From assembly GCA_002297545.1 (NCBI GenBank), contig DBLZ01000064.1, positions 1 through 30,627 on the forward strand: a stretch of 30,627 nucleotides of DNA, read 5' to 3'. Positions 24,668-30,627 of this stretch are shown piece by piece. Position 1 is the stretch's first letter; each line of letters starts with the position of its first letter. The notes beneath the pieces are model-generated. The model was not told where the DNA came from. It worked only from the letters and a program-made list of their open reading frames with translations, and made no database searches. The stretch is from Prevotellaceae bacterium UBA711. Its GTDB lineage: Bacteria > Bacteroidota > Bacteroidia > Bacteroidales > Bacteroidaceae. The position numbers and the translations under genes were made by a program.

Positions 24668-24715
24668 GAAGGCCACAGGAAAAGGCTGCCTTATGCCTTT
24701 GGTCCCGTGGCCTTC
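24668..24715 (-). terminator. Rho-independent terminator of the small barrel gene at 24745
   Basis: GAAGGCCAC and GTGGCCTTC form a 9-bp outer stem, with an inner AAAGGC/GCCTTT stem. On the minus strand it is followed by TTTATTTT. It begins 30 nt after the stop at 24745. Confidence 0.75.
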
Positions 24716-24744
24716 ATTATACCATGTTATGGTAAAAGTACAAT

Positions 24745-25227
24745 CTACTTCTTGTTACTATATATGCCTATACCTATTTTCAGGCCGGCGGAAGTGCCAT
24801 ACTTGAAATCGTTCAAGCCAAAATCGGCATACAAGGCCGGTTCTATGCTCACCTTGTCATTGATATAGAACGTATAACCTACCTGTGGGCAAAGCTGAGC
24901 ATAATTACGGTTCGTACCGGCATGCTCGAACTGCACGCCACAACCCAGATTGACACCACATTCAGAGAAAGAATAGCGGAAGCTTGGCTTTATCAGTAAC
25001 TTGTTATCTCCTCCTTCATGGCGATACCCCACCATACCTCCAATCATCCAGTTATCGGCCACATAGTAGCCCATCTCGCTGGCAATACCAAAACTGAACT
25101 CACCCTTGGCATAGCCGATACCAAGACCGGTCAACGACGCATTGCCATAACACGTACCCTTCTCGAACTGGGCGCTTGCGCCAAGTGTCATCACTGTCAT
25201 CAACAAAAGAACCAATGTCTTCTTCAT
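24745..25227 (-). CDS. Small outer-membrane beta-barrel protein
   Basis: 160 aa. Signal peptide MKKTLVLLLMTVMTLGASA then QF. The mature part consists of amphipathic strands with Gly/aromatic alternation: ASLTGLGIGYAKGEFSFGIA, GYYVADNWMIGGMVGYRHEG, LIKPSFRYSFSECGVNLGCG, VGYTFYINDKVSIEPALYAD, SAGLKIGIGIYSNKK. The size and the DNWMIGGMVGY turn fit an 8-stranded OmpX/OmpW or PorT-like barrel. The function is unknown; such proteins in Bacteroidetes are often annotated only as outer membrane beta-barrel. It is divergent from the GHL10 gene at 25331, and its -7 element is interleaved with that gene's promoter. Confidence 0.82.
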   Translation of the reverse strand: MKKTLVLLLMTVMTLGASAQFEKGTCYGNASLTGLGIGYAKGEFSFGIASEMGYYVADNWMIGGMVGYRHEGGDNKLLIKPSFRYSFSECGVNLGCGVQFEHAGTNRNYAQLCPQVGYTFYINDKVSIEPALYADFGLNDFKYGTSAGLKIGIGIYSNKK

Positions 25228-25296
25228 AGTAGTTCCCGTTTGAAGTTAATAATGTTTATTTAACGTATCGGGCGAACAATATCGCACGCCCGATGG

Positions 25297-25304
25297 CAAA
25301 GGTA
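25297..25304 (-). promoter_or_regulatory. -7 promoter element (TACCTTTG) of the small barrel gene
   Basis: Exact TAnnTTTG match on the minus strand, 70 nt before the ATG at 25227. It is only 13 bp from the oppositely facing -7 element at 25318-25325. Confidence 0.7.
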
Positions 25305-25317
25305 CAGTATTTTTTCA

Positions 25318-25325
25318 TATCTTTG
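25318..25325 (+). promoter_or_regulatory. -7 promoter element (TATCTTTG) of the second GHL10 gene
   Basis: Exact TAnnTTTG match ending 6 nt before the ATG at 25331. Transcription should begin at or next to the start codon, giving a leaderless mRNA. Confidence 0.7.
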
Positions 25326-25330
25326 CGACC

Positions 25331-26659
25331 ATGAAACAGTTTTTTTTATTCTTGGCAGCATTTTGGTGCTTATTAACAGTTGCGGCTCCCAAGCACGAAG
25401 TGCGTGCCGTGTGGCTCACCACATTTGGCGGACTTGACTGGCCTAAGACAAAGGCAAACACCGAAGCTGGCCGTAAAGCACAGCAACAAGAACTATGCGA
25501 AATTCTGGACCGTCTGCAGCAGGACGGTATCAATGCCATATATTTACAGACGCGCATACGCGGGGCCGTAATCTACCCCTCTGCTATAGAACCATGGGAC
25601 GGGGCTTTGACCGGCCGTTACGACATGCACCCGGGATACGACCCACTGCAATTTGCCATAGACGAATGCCACAAACGCGGAATGGAATGCCACGCATGGG
25701 TGGTGGCCATCCCGGCCTTCAAGATTCAAGATGCGCGGGCGCTGGGGCGCAAGTCCCTTATATATACTCACCCCAAGTTGCTGTACAAGCACAATGGTTC
25801 CTACTATCTCGACCCCTCACTGCCAGGAACCGCAGACTACCTCGAAAGTATATGCAGAGAGATTGCCGGCAACTATGACATAGACGGCATACACTTCGAC
25901 TACATACGCTATCCCGAGAAAACGGCCCGGGCACGCCAGGACTGGCGGCGAGACAATATCACCCGCATAGTCCGCCAACTATATGGCGCCATCAAGGAAG
26001 AAAAGCCATGGATAAGAGTTTCATGCAGTCCGGTGGGCAAATACCGCGATGTCAGCCGCTATTCGGCCCGTGGCTGGAACGCCTACCATGCCGTGTACCA
26101 AGATGCCGTGCTATGGATGAAAGAGGGTATCATGGACATGATTTCGCCCATGATGTATTTCCGTGGCAACAACTTTTTCCCCTTTGCCGCCGACTGGCAG
26201 GAGCAGAGCCATGGCAAAATCATAGCCCCGGGACTGGGCATTTATTTCCTTGATCCGAGGGAGAAGGACTGGAACCTTGACGAAGTGACACGCGAACTGC
26301 AATTCATCCGTCAGATGGGCATGGGCGGTGCAGCATACTTCCGTACCCGTTTCCTATTGAATAATGTAAAAGGATTAGAGACCTGGATACGCAACTATTA
26401 CTACACCACCCCCGCACTGATGCCGCCCTTACAAAGCACCGGCAGCAATCCAACCTCCGCCAAGCGCACCCCACGCTATGTCCTATATGCCTCGGACACC
26501 TATCCCGTGGACACAGACAATCCTGAGAACATAGTGCGCATCTTCTGGGGCAAGCCAACATACAACATGCTTGCAGCACGCCTATTCGGGAAGCACATGG
26601 CAATTACCACATTGGACGACTACGGAAACGAGTCTGCACCTGTGGACATTACCAGATAG
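25331..26659 (+). CDS. GHL10-family (UPF0748/YngK-like) glycoside-hydrolase-like protein
   Basis: 442 aa, complete. Signal peptide MKQFFLFLAAFWCLLTVAA. The TIM-barrel core has EVRAVWLTTFGGLDWPKTKA, GINAIYLQTRIRGAVIYPSA, KRGMECHAWVVAIPAFKIQD, DIDGIHFDYIRYPEKTARAR and RVSCSPVGKYRDVSRYS. The acidic HFDYIRYPE strand is the expected catalytic site of this family (Pfam PF02638). The C-terminal ~60 residues (RYVLYASDTYPVDTDNPENI... TTLDDYGNESAPVDI) look like a fibronectin-III-like domain. It is a paralogue of the gene at 1-1429; both share the signal peptide-barrel-beta domain plan but have diverged widely. It converges with the DUF336 gene, with 20 nt between stops. Confidence 0.93.
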   Translation: MKQFFLFLAAFWCLLTVAAPKHEVRAVWLTTFGGLDWPKTKANTEAGRKAQQQELCEILDRLQQDGINAIYLQTRIRGAVIYPSAIEPWDGALTGRYDMHPGYDPLQFAIDECHKRGMECHAWVVAIPAFKIQDARALGRKSLIYTHPKLLYKHNGSYYLDPSLPGTADYLESICREIAGNYDIDGIHFDYIRYPEKTARARQDWRRDNITRIVRQLYGAIKEEKPWIRVSCSPVGKYRDVSRYSARGWNAYHAVYQDAVLWMKEGIMDMISPMMYFRGNNFFPFAADWQEQSHGKIIAPGLGIYFLDPREKDWNLDEVTRELQFIRQMGMGGAAYFRTRFLLNNVKGLETWIRNYYYTTPALMPPLQSTGSNPTSAKRTPRYVLYASDTYPVDTDNPENIVRIFWGKPTYNMLAARLFGKHMAITTLDDYGNESAPVDITR

Positions 26660-26679
26660 AGGCTGTGCCCGGTATGCGT

Positions 26680-27168
26680 TTACAGTTTGGTCCATTCCTC
26701 AAACACGCTCACCACGTATTCGGCAATCTCGCAATCCTGTGCCTCGGTACCGCCACCCACACCCACGGCACCGGCTATCTTGCCGTTCACGAACAGCGGA
26801 TAACCACCTGCCACAAGCGTTATGCGGGAATCGTTGGTATGAATACCCATCAACGGCGCACCTTCGGCCGCCATTGCAGCCACATCCTTTGTTTTGCACT
26901 GTGTCACGGCGGCAGTATAAGCCTTACCCGGTACGAGCGTGATACTTAGAACCAACGCATCACCATAACGGCGATATACACGTGGCAACCCGTGCCGGTC
27001 GGCAATGGCAAAACTTATGTCAATGCCTAATTCCATACTCTTTTCGTGTGCTGCGGCACACAACTTGTCGCACAATTCGTCCGACAACACTTCCTGTTCA
27101 ATGATTTGACCCATACACAATGTTGTTGTGAGGACTGAAAACAGTCCTGCGGTTAATAAACGTTTCAT
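26680..27168 (-). CDS. Exported GlcG/HbpS-like (DUF336) protein
   Basis: 162 aa from ATG at 27168. A longer open frame to 27387 crosses the promoter and the regulator gene, so it is rejected. Signal peptide MKRLLTAGLFSVLTTTLCMG then Q. The domain reads DELCDKLCAAAHEKSMELGI, DISFAIADRHGLPRVYRRYG, KAYTAAVTQCKTKDVAAMAA, RITLVAGGYPLFVNGKIAGA and VGVGGGTEAQDCEIAEYVVS. The GGYPL..G..GA.GVGGG pattern is the hallmark of the GlcG/DUF336 fold (Pfam PF03928). In Streptomyces HbpS this fold binds haem and senses redox stress; the role here is not known. It is divergent from an HxlR regulator at 27314. Confidence 0.88.
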   Translation of the reverse strand: MKRLLTAGLFSVLTTTLCMGQIIEQEVLSDELCDKLCAAAHEKSMELGIDISFAIADRHGLPRVYRRYGDALVLSITLVPGKAYTAAVTQCKTKDVAAMAAEGAPLMGIHTNDSRITLVAGGYPLFVNGKIAGAVGVGGGTEAQDCEIAEYVVSVFEEWTKL

Positions 27169-27192
27169 ATTACATCTCTGTTTTTTCGGCTG

Positions 27193-27200
27193 CAAAGGTA
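27193..27200 (-). promoter_or_regulatory. -7 promoter element (TACCTTTG) of the GlcG-like gene
   Basis: Exact TAnnTTTG match on the minus strand, 25 nt before the ATG at 27168. Confidence 0.75.
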
Positions 27201-27228
27201 TGGCAACTTCCACGCATCTGCAATATGG

Positions 27229-27240
27229 GATAAATTTATC
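27229..27240. promoter_or_regulatory. Candidate operator: 12-bp perfect palindrome between divergent promoters
   Basis: GATAAATTTATC is its own reverse complement. It lies 28 bp from the left -7 element and 36 bp from the right one, in the region where both -33 boxes should be. A dimeric HxlR-type regulator binding here could affect both genes. Confidence 0.45.
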
Positions 27241-27276
27241 ATAGCGTGATTCTTTTCTCATGTCACCGCATTTTCG

Positions 27277-27284
27277 TACCTTTG
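27277..27284 (+). promoter_or_regulatory. -7 promoter element (TACCTTTG) of the HxlR gene
   Basis: Exact TAnnTTTG match, 29 nt before the ATG at 27314. It lies inside the longest open frame, which shows that the upstream start at 27260 is not used. Confidence 0.75.
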
Positions 27285-27313
27285 CCGATGATGAACAAAA
27301 CAGACTGCAACCT

Positions 27314-27685
27314 ATGTATGAGCACAAGATTCCCCCGATAGACATGGACTGTGGTGTGACCATCACCCAATATGTCATGGGAGCCAAATGGAAGCCCTAC
27401 CTGATAAATTGCATGACAAAAGGCATTCACCGCCCTGTAGAGTTCCAGCGTGTGATAAAAGGAGCTACGAGGCGTGTGCTGGTGCAGCAACTGGGCGAAC
27501 TGGAGGCCGTAGGCATAGTATACCGCATAATCCACAACACGGTGCCGATGAAGACCGAGTACTTCCTGACAGAACTTGGAGAAACACTCGTACCCATCAT
27601 ACGCATGATGGATACATGGGGTAACGAGCACAGGGATATGTTCAATAAAATGGGCTATATCGGGTTCATCCGACATTTCGAGTGA
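27314..27685 (+). CDS. HxlR-family winged-helix transcriptional regulator
   Basis: 123 aa from ATG at 27314; a longer frame from 27260 contains the promoter. The opening IDMDCGVTITQYVMGAKWKP has the conserved N-terminal Cys (Cys13) and GxKW of the HxlR family (Pfam PF01638). The winged helix follows: HRPVEFQRVIKGATRRVLVQ (recognition helix), QLGELEAVGIVYRIIHNTVP (wing), then KTEYFLTELGETLVPIIRMM (dimer helix). Several HxlR members sense electrophiles or redox stress through that Cys. It is divergent from the exported GlcG/DUF336 gene and likely regulates it and itself through the palindrome at 27229-27240. Confidence 0.93.
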   Translation: MYEHKIPPIDMDCGVTITQYVMGAKWKPYLINCMTKGIHRPVEFQRVIKGATRRVLVQQLGELEAVGIVYRIIHNTVPMKTEYFLTELGETLVPIIRMMDTWGNEHRDMFNKMGYIGFIRHFE

Positions 27686-27736
27686 TGCCACAAGTGATAT
27701 TGGCTGATGTATGTGCCGCATGGACACGAACGGGTT

Positions 27737-27788
27737 GGAAGCACGGCAAACCAACAATCATGACAGACGAGTGGTTTGCCGGGCTTCC
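27737..27788 (+). terminator. Strong hairpin after the HxlR gene
   Basis: Left arm 27737-27753 (GGAAGCACGGCAAACCA) and right arm 27772-27788 pair over 17 bp with one mismatch; loop 18 nt. ATTATAT follows instead of a T-run. It resembles the hairpin at 11968-12015 in size and in lacking a U-tract. Confidence 0.65.
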
Positions 27789-28150
27789 ATTATATCGAGG
27801 TGGCAGTGTATATTAGCCAAATGTTAAATGTTAGGGCTGGAGTGCGCGAAATGTCAAAAACCGGCACGATGCCATTCCTTATCCATACGGCCTTAAAAGG
27901 CAGGCACAATGCTGCCCCTCGAGTCACTTCGGCAGTGCCCGGATCAAGACTGGCAAGTGGCACACCGGTGGGTGGGCACGTACCTGGCCACAGAGCAAGC
28001 ATGGAGTCTGTGGATGTAAGCTGCATGACAGAGATGCAACAGACTTGTTTCCAACAAAATGCCTTGAGCCGGCATTTTGCCCGTCCGTGCCATTTGCATT
28101 ATACAGGACACTACCCCGGCATGGTCTCCGCGAAGGGGTGTTTTTGACGT
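27789..28150. other. Intergenic DNA without a recognised gene
   Basis: Together with 28151-28686 this forms a gap of about 1 kb between HxlR and tatA. Open frames on both strands are short, Pro/Arg/Cys-rich and overlapping, which is what non-coding GC-rich DNA gives. No tRNA or known RNA motif was seen. Confidence 0.5.
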
Positions 28151-28258
28151 CGGTAGGAACAAGAGTCCGTCCCTACTGAACTCTCGGCGAAAGACCAGTA
28201 GTCTTGCACCCTCGTTCCTACCGGACTCTCGGGTGCGTTCCCGGCGGGGGTGTGGCAT
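28151..28258. repeat. 23-bp repeat cluster B, related to cluster A at 12119-12232
   Basis: Units start at 28168 (CGTCCCTACTGAACTCTC), about 28190 (degenerate, ending CTTGCACCCT), 28213 (CGTTCCTACCGGACTCTC) and 28236 (CGTTCCCGGCGGGGG). The 28213-28236 step is exactly 23 bp, and 28168-28213 is two steps minus one base. At 28151-28169 an inverted partial unit (CGGTAGGAAC...GAGTCCG) precedes the direct units, the same arrangement as in cluster A. The units are more diverged than those of cluster A. Confidence 0.7.
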
Positions 28259-28686
28259 GGTATCACCGGAGACGGTGGGAGATGCCAATGTGCCCTGCCC
28301 GGAAGACTGCCTGACAACACCTGCGCCTCCACCACAAGGGCTTGGATATATATATCAAATTCGCAACTAAGCACATGACATGCACCGGGACTGTGCACAG
28401 CGGCCCGACGACATCAATCTCCCATTGGTCACACAATGCCGCAACCCGCCCCCTGGTGCGCCCTGACTTTTTCAAGGGGGTATGCCTTTTTGCAAATCAT
28501 ACTCCCAGGGTGCCGCTTCGCCCTGCCCTGTACTATGCGCTTGTCAGTCTTCGCTCAAGATATGTATCACTCAAAATGTCGGATGAGCCCTATGTCGCAT
28601 CCTCCCAAGAACCAGGTATAACCCTCACTCGGACATGCAATGGTACGGCTATCGCCTGCTACTATTACATATAGGCCATAGCCCTG
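28259..28686. other. Intergenic DNA downstream of tatA, no gene recognised
   Basis: Only short, low-quality open frames occur (for example 28342-28674 +, which runs head-on into tatA). I see no promoter element of the TAnnTTTG type and no strong hairpin. tatC, often found beside tatA, is not here. Confidence 0.5.
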
Positions 28687-28887
28687 TCACTCCTTAATCT
28701 CGTGTCCCTCGTCTACTTCTTTTTCAATTCCGTTAATCCCTTCCTTGAACGAACGCACACCTTTACCAAGGCCATTCATCAACTCGGGAATCTTCTTGCC
28801 GCCGAAGAGCAGCAAGACTATGAGGGCTATAAAAAGAATCTCGGACATACCCAGTCCGCCAATGAATAATGGTACCATATACTTCAT
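28687..28887 (-). CDS. tatA: Sec-independent protein translocase subunit TatA
   Basis: 66 aa. It forms the pore-like component of the twin-arginine translocase, which exports folded proteins across the inner membrane. One N-terminal helix (MSEILFIALIVLLLFGG, about residues 14-30) is followed by the hinge FGGKKIPEL and the amphipathic helix MNGLGKGVRSFKEGINGIEK, then an acidic tail. FGxKKIPEL is the family signature. The first ATG (28887) gives MKYMVPLFIGGLG ahead of the helix, similar to Bacteroides homologues; starts at the second or third Met are possible. tatC is not adjacent on either side within the window. Confidence 0.93.
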   Translation of the reverse strand: MKYMVPLFIGGLGMSEILFIALIVLLLFGGKKIPELMNGLGKGVRSFKEGINGIEKEVDEGHEIKE

Positions 28888-28921
28888 TCGTTATACTTAG
28901 TGTCACATACTATACGTATTC

Positions 28922-28972
28922 CGGGCAAAAGCCCTGCCCGTATTCTGCGCAATGCCTTAGAAAGCCAGGCAT
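28922..28972 (-). terminator. Two small hairpins between the TonB receptor and tatA
   Basis: CGGGCA (28922-28927) pairs with TGCCCG (28935-28940), and ATGCCT (28952-28957) with AGGCAT (28967-28972). They begin 10 nt after the receptor stop at 28982. There is no T-run, so termination is uncertain; they may instead mark an intercistronic processing point. Confidence 0.4.
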
Positions 28973-28981
28973 CCTATTGAT

Positions 28982-30627
28982 TCAAAAGTGAAGGTTCACA
29001 CCGCCCATCACCGTTGCCCTCGGCATGGGATAGCCGGCATTTATTTCATATTTCTGCGCCAGGAGGTTCTCACCCCGTACCCACAAGTCCAGCCATCCGG
29101 TAGCCGAGAACTGCCCACGCACGTTCCACAGCACGAAGTCTTCCGTGGCGGCATTCTGGCCGACTGCGGTATACAGCCCCGAGATATATTGGATGCCGGA
29201 GGAAACGCTCCAGCGTGATTTGGTGAAACTGCCTCCGGCATACAGTTTGTGCTCCGGGGCGGCAATCACAGGATTCTCCATGTGCAGGAAGCTGTAGTTG
29301 GCCTCCACCGACCAGGCCAAATTGATGCGGTATGCAGCCTCAAGCTCCACCCCGGCATTGTTTATCTTACCCGAATTCTGGTTGAGCATGCCCGCACCGT
29401 CAGGATTGGGCAACGTCATAATAAGGTTCTTTCCATCAATGTAAAACACGTTCACACCATAGCTCAGCCTGCCGTCCAGCAACGTTTGCGACATGGCAAT
29501 CTCATAATTCCACATGGACTCGGGCTTCAGGTCCGGATTCTGTGGCGGGAACATGTACATCTCGCGTAATATAGGATAACGGAAGCCCTTTGACACGGAG
29601 GCCTTCAGTTCCATCGCATGAGGGAGGTGCAAGGCCACACCGGCCTGCGGCACCCATTCAGTCCCTACCCTTGAATGATTGTCGACACGAAGTCCGGCAT
29701 TAAAGGTCAGGCTTCGCCCTATGTCCTGACGGAAGTCCACGTATCCGGCTACTTCATCCTCGTGCTTGTCGACCAAGCCTCGTCGTGTTCCGTCATTCTC
29801 CCCCGAAACATAATCCGTCCATGCCCTGCCACCGTAGCGGAACCAGTCGAAGCCGAGCGTGGTACGGTTGCCCTTGAAGAATCGCATGCTTTGGTACAGA
29901 GACACGCCCATCATGTCGTCCCGCGAACAAAAGCGTCCATCCTGCGACGTCTGGCCCGCACTTGGCGTATAACCGTCGTTTATCCAATGGTTGCCCCAAT
30001 TGTAGAAGAAGGAGGCCGCACCGGATGTCTTGTCGTAGCGGTTTGTCACGGCAAACGATGCCACACCCCTCGTGATGCGCTGGTCTGCATCAACCAAAGG
30101 AGCAGATACAGGGCCAGGACAGGAAGCATTGAAATGCGTCACGTTGACATCGGCCGCCACATTCCAGTTGCCGGTGATGTCATATCCCACCTTGGCATAT
30201 CCTCCGTATTGTTCGAAGCCCATGTCCCGACGATGTCCGTCGGTACGGTTGTAAGAGCCGCTGACCACAGAAGACAAGCGTCCCTTCCTTATCATATTCG
30301 TCAACTCCGTCTCTACCGTATTGTACGAACCGTATCCGGCACGGGCGTTGGTATGGACTCCGTCTTCGTGCATTCTTCTTGTCACGACGTTTACAACGCC
30401 ACCCATGGCATTGGATCCGTATAGGACAGACGCAGGCCCCCTGAGTACCTCCACCTTGTCTGCCAGCAAGGACTGGCAGGCATCGGATATAGGGTGTCCA
30501 AAAATACCTGCATACTGCGGATGACCGTCTATCAGCACCATCATCCGCGCCGTACTGCCCCCAAGGCCACGAAGAGATATTCCGCCGGCCGCTCCGCCCG
30601 ACACGCCATATCCCATCATGCCACGTG
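28982..30627 (-). CDS. TonB-dependent outer-membrane receptor, N-terminus beyond the window
   Basis: About 548 codons are visible; the frame is open through the right edge, so the signal peptide and first part of the plug are missing. The visible plug has GGAAGGISLRGLGGSTARMM, VLIDGHPQYAGIFGHP, DKVEVLRGPASVLYGSNAMG and GVVNVVTRR. Barrel strands follow (YGSYNTVETELTNMIRKGRL, TLGFDWFRYGGRAWTDYV, KASVSKGFRYPILREMYMFP). It ends in PMPRATVMGGVNLHF with a terminal Phe. The plug and the SKGFRYPxxRE barrel motif are of the FepA/BtuB/haem-receptor class, unlike the SusC type and unlike the receptor at 21795. Siderophore, haem or cobalamin are possible ligands; the sequence does not decide. tatA lies 94 nt downstream on the same strand. 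Confidence 0.93.
   Translation of the reverse strand, partial: RGMMGYGVSGGAAGGISLRGLGGSTARMMVLIDGHPQYAGIFGHPISDACQSLLADKVEVLRGPASVLYGSNAMGGVVNVVTRRMHEDGVHTNARAGYGSYNTVETELTNMIRKGRLSSVVSGSYNRTDGHRRDMGFEQYGGYAKVGYDITGNWNVAADVNVTHFNASCPGPVSAPLVDADQRITRGVASFAVTNRYDKTSGAASFFYNWGNHWINDGYTPSAGQTSQDGRFCSRDDMMGVSLYQSMRFFKGNRTTLGFDWFRYGGRAWTDYVSGENDGTRRGLVDKHEDEVAGYVDFRQDIGRSLTFNAGLRVDNHSRVGTEWVPQAGVALHLPHAMELKASVSKGFRYPILREMYMFPPQNPDLKPESMWNYEIAMSQTLLDGRLSYGVNVFYIDGKNLIMTLPNPDGAGMLNQNSGKINNAGVELEAAYRINLAWSVEANYSFLHMENPVIAAPEHKLYAGGSFTKSRWSVSSGIQYISGLYTAVGQNAATEDFVLWNVRGQFSATGWLDLWVRGENLLAQKYEINAGYPMPRATVMGGVNLHF

Noticed and set aside
27260..27313. Longer N-terminus for the HxlR regulator
   Set aside because: The -7 element at 27277-27284 lies inside it, and the family's conserved part begins after the ATG at 27314.
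27169..27387. Longer N-terminus for the GlcG-like protein
   Set aside because: It would cross the regulator's coding region and both promoters, and would hide the signal peptide that starts at 27168.
28077..28674. Overlapping open frames of about 100 codons in the gap before tatA
   Set aside because: Pro/Arg/Cys/His-rich translations on both strands, no promoter, no conserved pattern; typical of non-coding GC-rich DNA.

Overview
The window looks like a chromosomal segment of a Bacteroidales bacterium (phylum Bacteroidota), probably Prevotellaceae or Bacteroidaceae. Four things point there. Many genes are preceded by the Bacteroidetes -7 promoter element TAnnTTTG, and I find fourteen exact copies at sensible positions, plus one doubtful copy. 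Starts show no Shine-Dalgarno sequences. The envelope is built from lipoproteins, OmpA, OprO/P-type porin and TonB-dependent receptors. The gene order lysS-gpsA-pgi is one I recall from this order. I see no phage, integrase, intact insertion sequence, rRNA, tRNA or CRISPR array.

Layout. 1-1429 (-): 3' truncated GHL10 (UPF0748) glycoside-hydrolase-like protein. 1590-3997 (+): SlyD-like FKBP isomerase with a Cys/Gly-rich tail, chorismate synthase (GTG start), and an unknown Bacteroidales-type protein. 4077-5261 (-): phosphate-selective porin family protein. 5371-6906 (-): GNAT-nitrilase fusion. 7110-11960 (+): lysS, gpsA, pgi and a HAD phosphatase/phosphomutase. 12340-15636 (-): envelope proteins, namely a short unlisted ORF, a DUF4738-like lipoprotein, an OmpA-family lipoprotein, a small beta-barrel and a lipoprotein. 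15637-16300: AT-rich gap with an orphan promoter and a distal terminator on the minus strand, a candidate non-coding transcript. 16301-17331 (-): GNAT plus O6-methylguanine methyltransferase operon. 17588-18625 (+): asnA. 18920-19333 (-): small membrane protein. 19441-24425 (-): three-gene operon of SusD-less TonB-dependent receptor, beta-helix lipoprotein and secreted acid-phosphatase-like enzyme. 24745-25227 (-): small beta-barrel. 25331-26659 (+): second GHL10 paralogue. 26680-27168 (-) and 27314-27685 (+): exported GlcG/DUF336 protein divergent from an HxlR regulator. 28687-28887 (-): TatA. 28982-30627 (-): TonB-dependent receptor lacking its N-terminus.

The parts that ordinary annotation does not explain are: (1) a 23-bp-period repeat family in two convergent intergenic regions 16 kb apart; (2) a 17-bp exact repeat, also in convergent gaps; (3) a promoter-to-terminator unit of about 425 nt without a convincing protein; (4) the TonB receptor/beta-helix/phosphatase operon, which reads as an uptake-and-cleavage system for an organic phosphate ester; (5) an HxlR/GlcG divergent pair with a perfect palindrome between the promoters; (6) apparently leaderless GHL10 genes, one sharing interleaved divergent promoters. 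Family names come from reading the translations by eye; no database search was possible.
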